This document shows positions 6,019 to 6,401 of a stretch of DNA of 6,401 nucleotides, in pieces. Below the pieces are notes generated by a model that saw only the letters and a list, made by a program, of their open reading frames with translations, did no database searches and was not told the origin of the DNA. Every line of letters starts with the position of its first letter. Position 1 is the stretch's first letter. This DNA is from Thermoplasmata archaeon. Lineage in GTDB: Archaea > Thermoplasmatota > Thermoplasmata > Lutacidiplasmatales > UBA184. Where the stretch lies: assembly GCA_030043255.1 (NCBI GenBank), contig JASHYB010000071.1:1-6401 (forward strand), in the 5' to 3' direction. The position numbers were made by a program, and so were the translations under genes.

Positions 6019-6171
6019 ATGTGCGACGTCGAGGACGCGGACTACGCGGAGTACCTGAGCTTCGTCGAGGCGGCACGGATCTGGGCCCGCGCGACCGCCT
6101 CCAAGGTGCGGGAGCCGACGACCGTCCGCGGGCTGCCGGCCGACCTGGTGCCCGAACCGGTATCGGCGTAG
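6019..6171 (+). CDS. Hypothetical 50-aa acidic small protein
   Basis: An ATG 25 bp after the msrB stop opens a 50-codon frame ending in TAG. The product is acidic in its first half (MCDVEDADYAEYLSFVEAAR) and predicted helical there, then ends in a Pro/Val-rich tail. It has no membrane segment, signal peptide or recognised motif. Support comes from its position, an A/T island at leaderless spacing, and a plausible residue mix in which aromatic and hydrophobic residues follow a helical pattern. It may be co-transcribed with msrB. A longer overlapping frame starting two bases later (to 6320) has Arg/Gly-rich content and runs across the zinc-finger gene, so it looks like a shadow. I assign no function. 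Confidence 0.5.
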   Translation: MCDVEDADYAEYLSFVEAARIWARATASKVREPTTVRGLPADLVPEPVSA

Positions 6172-6208
6172 AGCTCCGGGCCGCGGCCGGGCGTCGGTTG
6201 CCGTCCGG

Positions 6209-6376
6209 TTACTTCACCACGGTGGAGAAGGTGTACTTCGCCGCCTCGGTGTGCTGCATGAGGTGCTCGCCGATCTCCTCGCCCCGGAGGGACTGGAAAC
6301 CGCAGACGAGGCAGCGGTAGAGGATCAGCTCGACGGGGCGGGGGCCGACATTGTCCGGCAGCGGGGACGGCGGCAT
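6209..6376 (-). CDS. Single C2H2 zinc-finger small protein
   Basis: This 55-aa protein is encoded from an ATG at 6376 to a TAA at 6209 and is too short for many gene finders. It contains one textbook C2H2 finger: Cys22 and Cys25 (YRCLVCGF), 12 residues, then His38 and His42 (HLMQH). An aromatic residue (Tyr20) lies two before the first Cys and a hydrophobic one (Ile35) three before the first His, as in classical fingers. Short N- and C-terminal arms flank the finger. Such one-finger proteins are found in archaea and may bind nucleic acid or protein, but the target is unknown. The gene converges with the 50-aa ORF, with 37 bp between the stops, and its upstream region runs off the window after 25 bp, so its promoter cannot be judged. 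Confidence 0.75.
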   Translation of the reverse strand: MPPSPLPDNVGPRPVELILYRCLVCGFQSLRGEEIGEHLMQHTEAAKYTFSTVVK

Positions 6377-6401
6377 CCTTCGTTGCTACGTCAGGGGGGT
6401 T

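Noticed and set aside
6180..6189. GGCCGCGGCC palindrome between the convergent 50-aa ORF and zinc-finger gene as a terminator
   Set aside because: A 10-bp self-complementary GC string without a loop or a following T-tract; expected by chance in DNA of this composition.
6021..6320. 99-codon plus-strand frame across the right end
   Set aside because: Arg/Gly-rich start, no motif, and it runs antisense through the C2H2 gene and over the better 50-codon frame.

Overview
The window is very GC-rich coding DNA with nine protein genes, no RNA genes, no mobile elements and almost no free space; the longest gene-free stretch is about 100 bp. Several features point to an archaeon, plausibly a high-GC Thermoplasmatota-like lineage. 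Many starts lack a Shine-Dalgarno sequence but have a short A/T-rich island about 25-35 bp upstream, as in archaeal TATA/leaderless promoters. There is a single-finger C2H2 mini-protein, and a small two-helix membrane protein whose predicted outer loop carries N-glycosylation sequons. This assignment is inference: zwf, pgl, msrB and dodecin are also widespread in bacteria, and a high-GC bacterium is not excluded.

Left part, plus strand (1-4210). The window opens inside glucose-6-phosphate dehydrogenase (zwf, N-terminus missing). It overlaps 6-phosphogluconolactonase (pgl), and together they form the first two steps of the oxidative pentose phosphate pathway. After a 51-bp gap comes a DEAD-box RNA helicase with a Gly/Arg-rich tail and a variant DEGD motif II. 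A metallo-beta-lactamase-fold hydrolase follows 29 bp later behind a good GGAGG site.

Middle part, minus strand (4224-5496). Read in the direction of transcription this holds a small membrane protein, a GNAT acetyltransferase and a dodecin flavin-storage protein. The dodecin gene converges with the hydrolase gene across 13 bp. It may have its own promoter inside the 3' end of the GNAT gene.

Right part (5497-6401). A divergent promoter region of about 98 bp separates the membrane protein gene from methionine-R-sulfoxide reductase (msrB, plus strand). It contains the clearest TATA-like box in the window and an 8-bp perfect inverted repeat just before the preferred msrB start. A 50-codon ORF follows msrB, and a convergent 55-aa C2H2 zinc-finger gene closes the window.

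A loose theme is redox balance: zwf and possibly upstream genes make NADPH, dodecin buffers flavin, and MsrB repairs oxidised methionine with reductant that ultimately comes from NADPH. No clearly new multi-gene system is visible. The most interesting points are the promoter pattern, the bacterial-type zwf-pgl pair in a possible archaeon, the His at the dodecin flavin-contact position, the DEGD helicase, and the two unannotated-size small genes at the right end.
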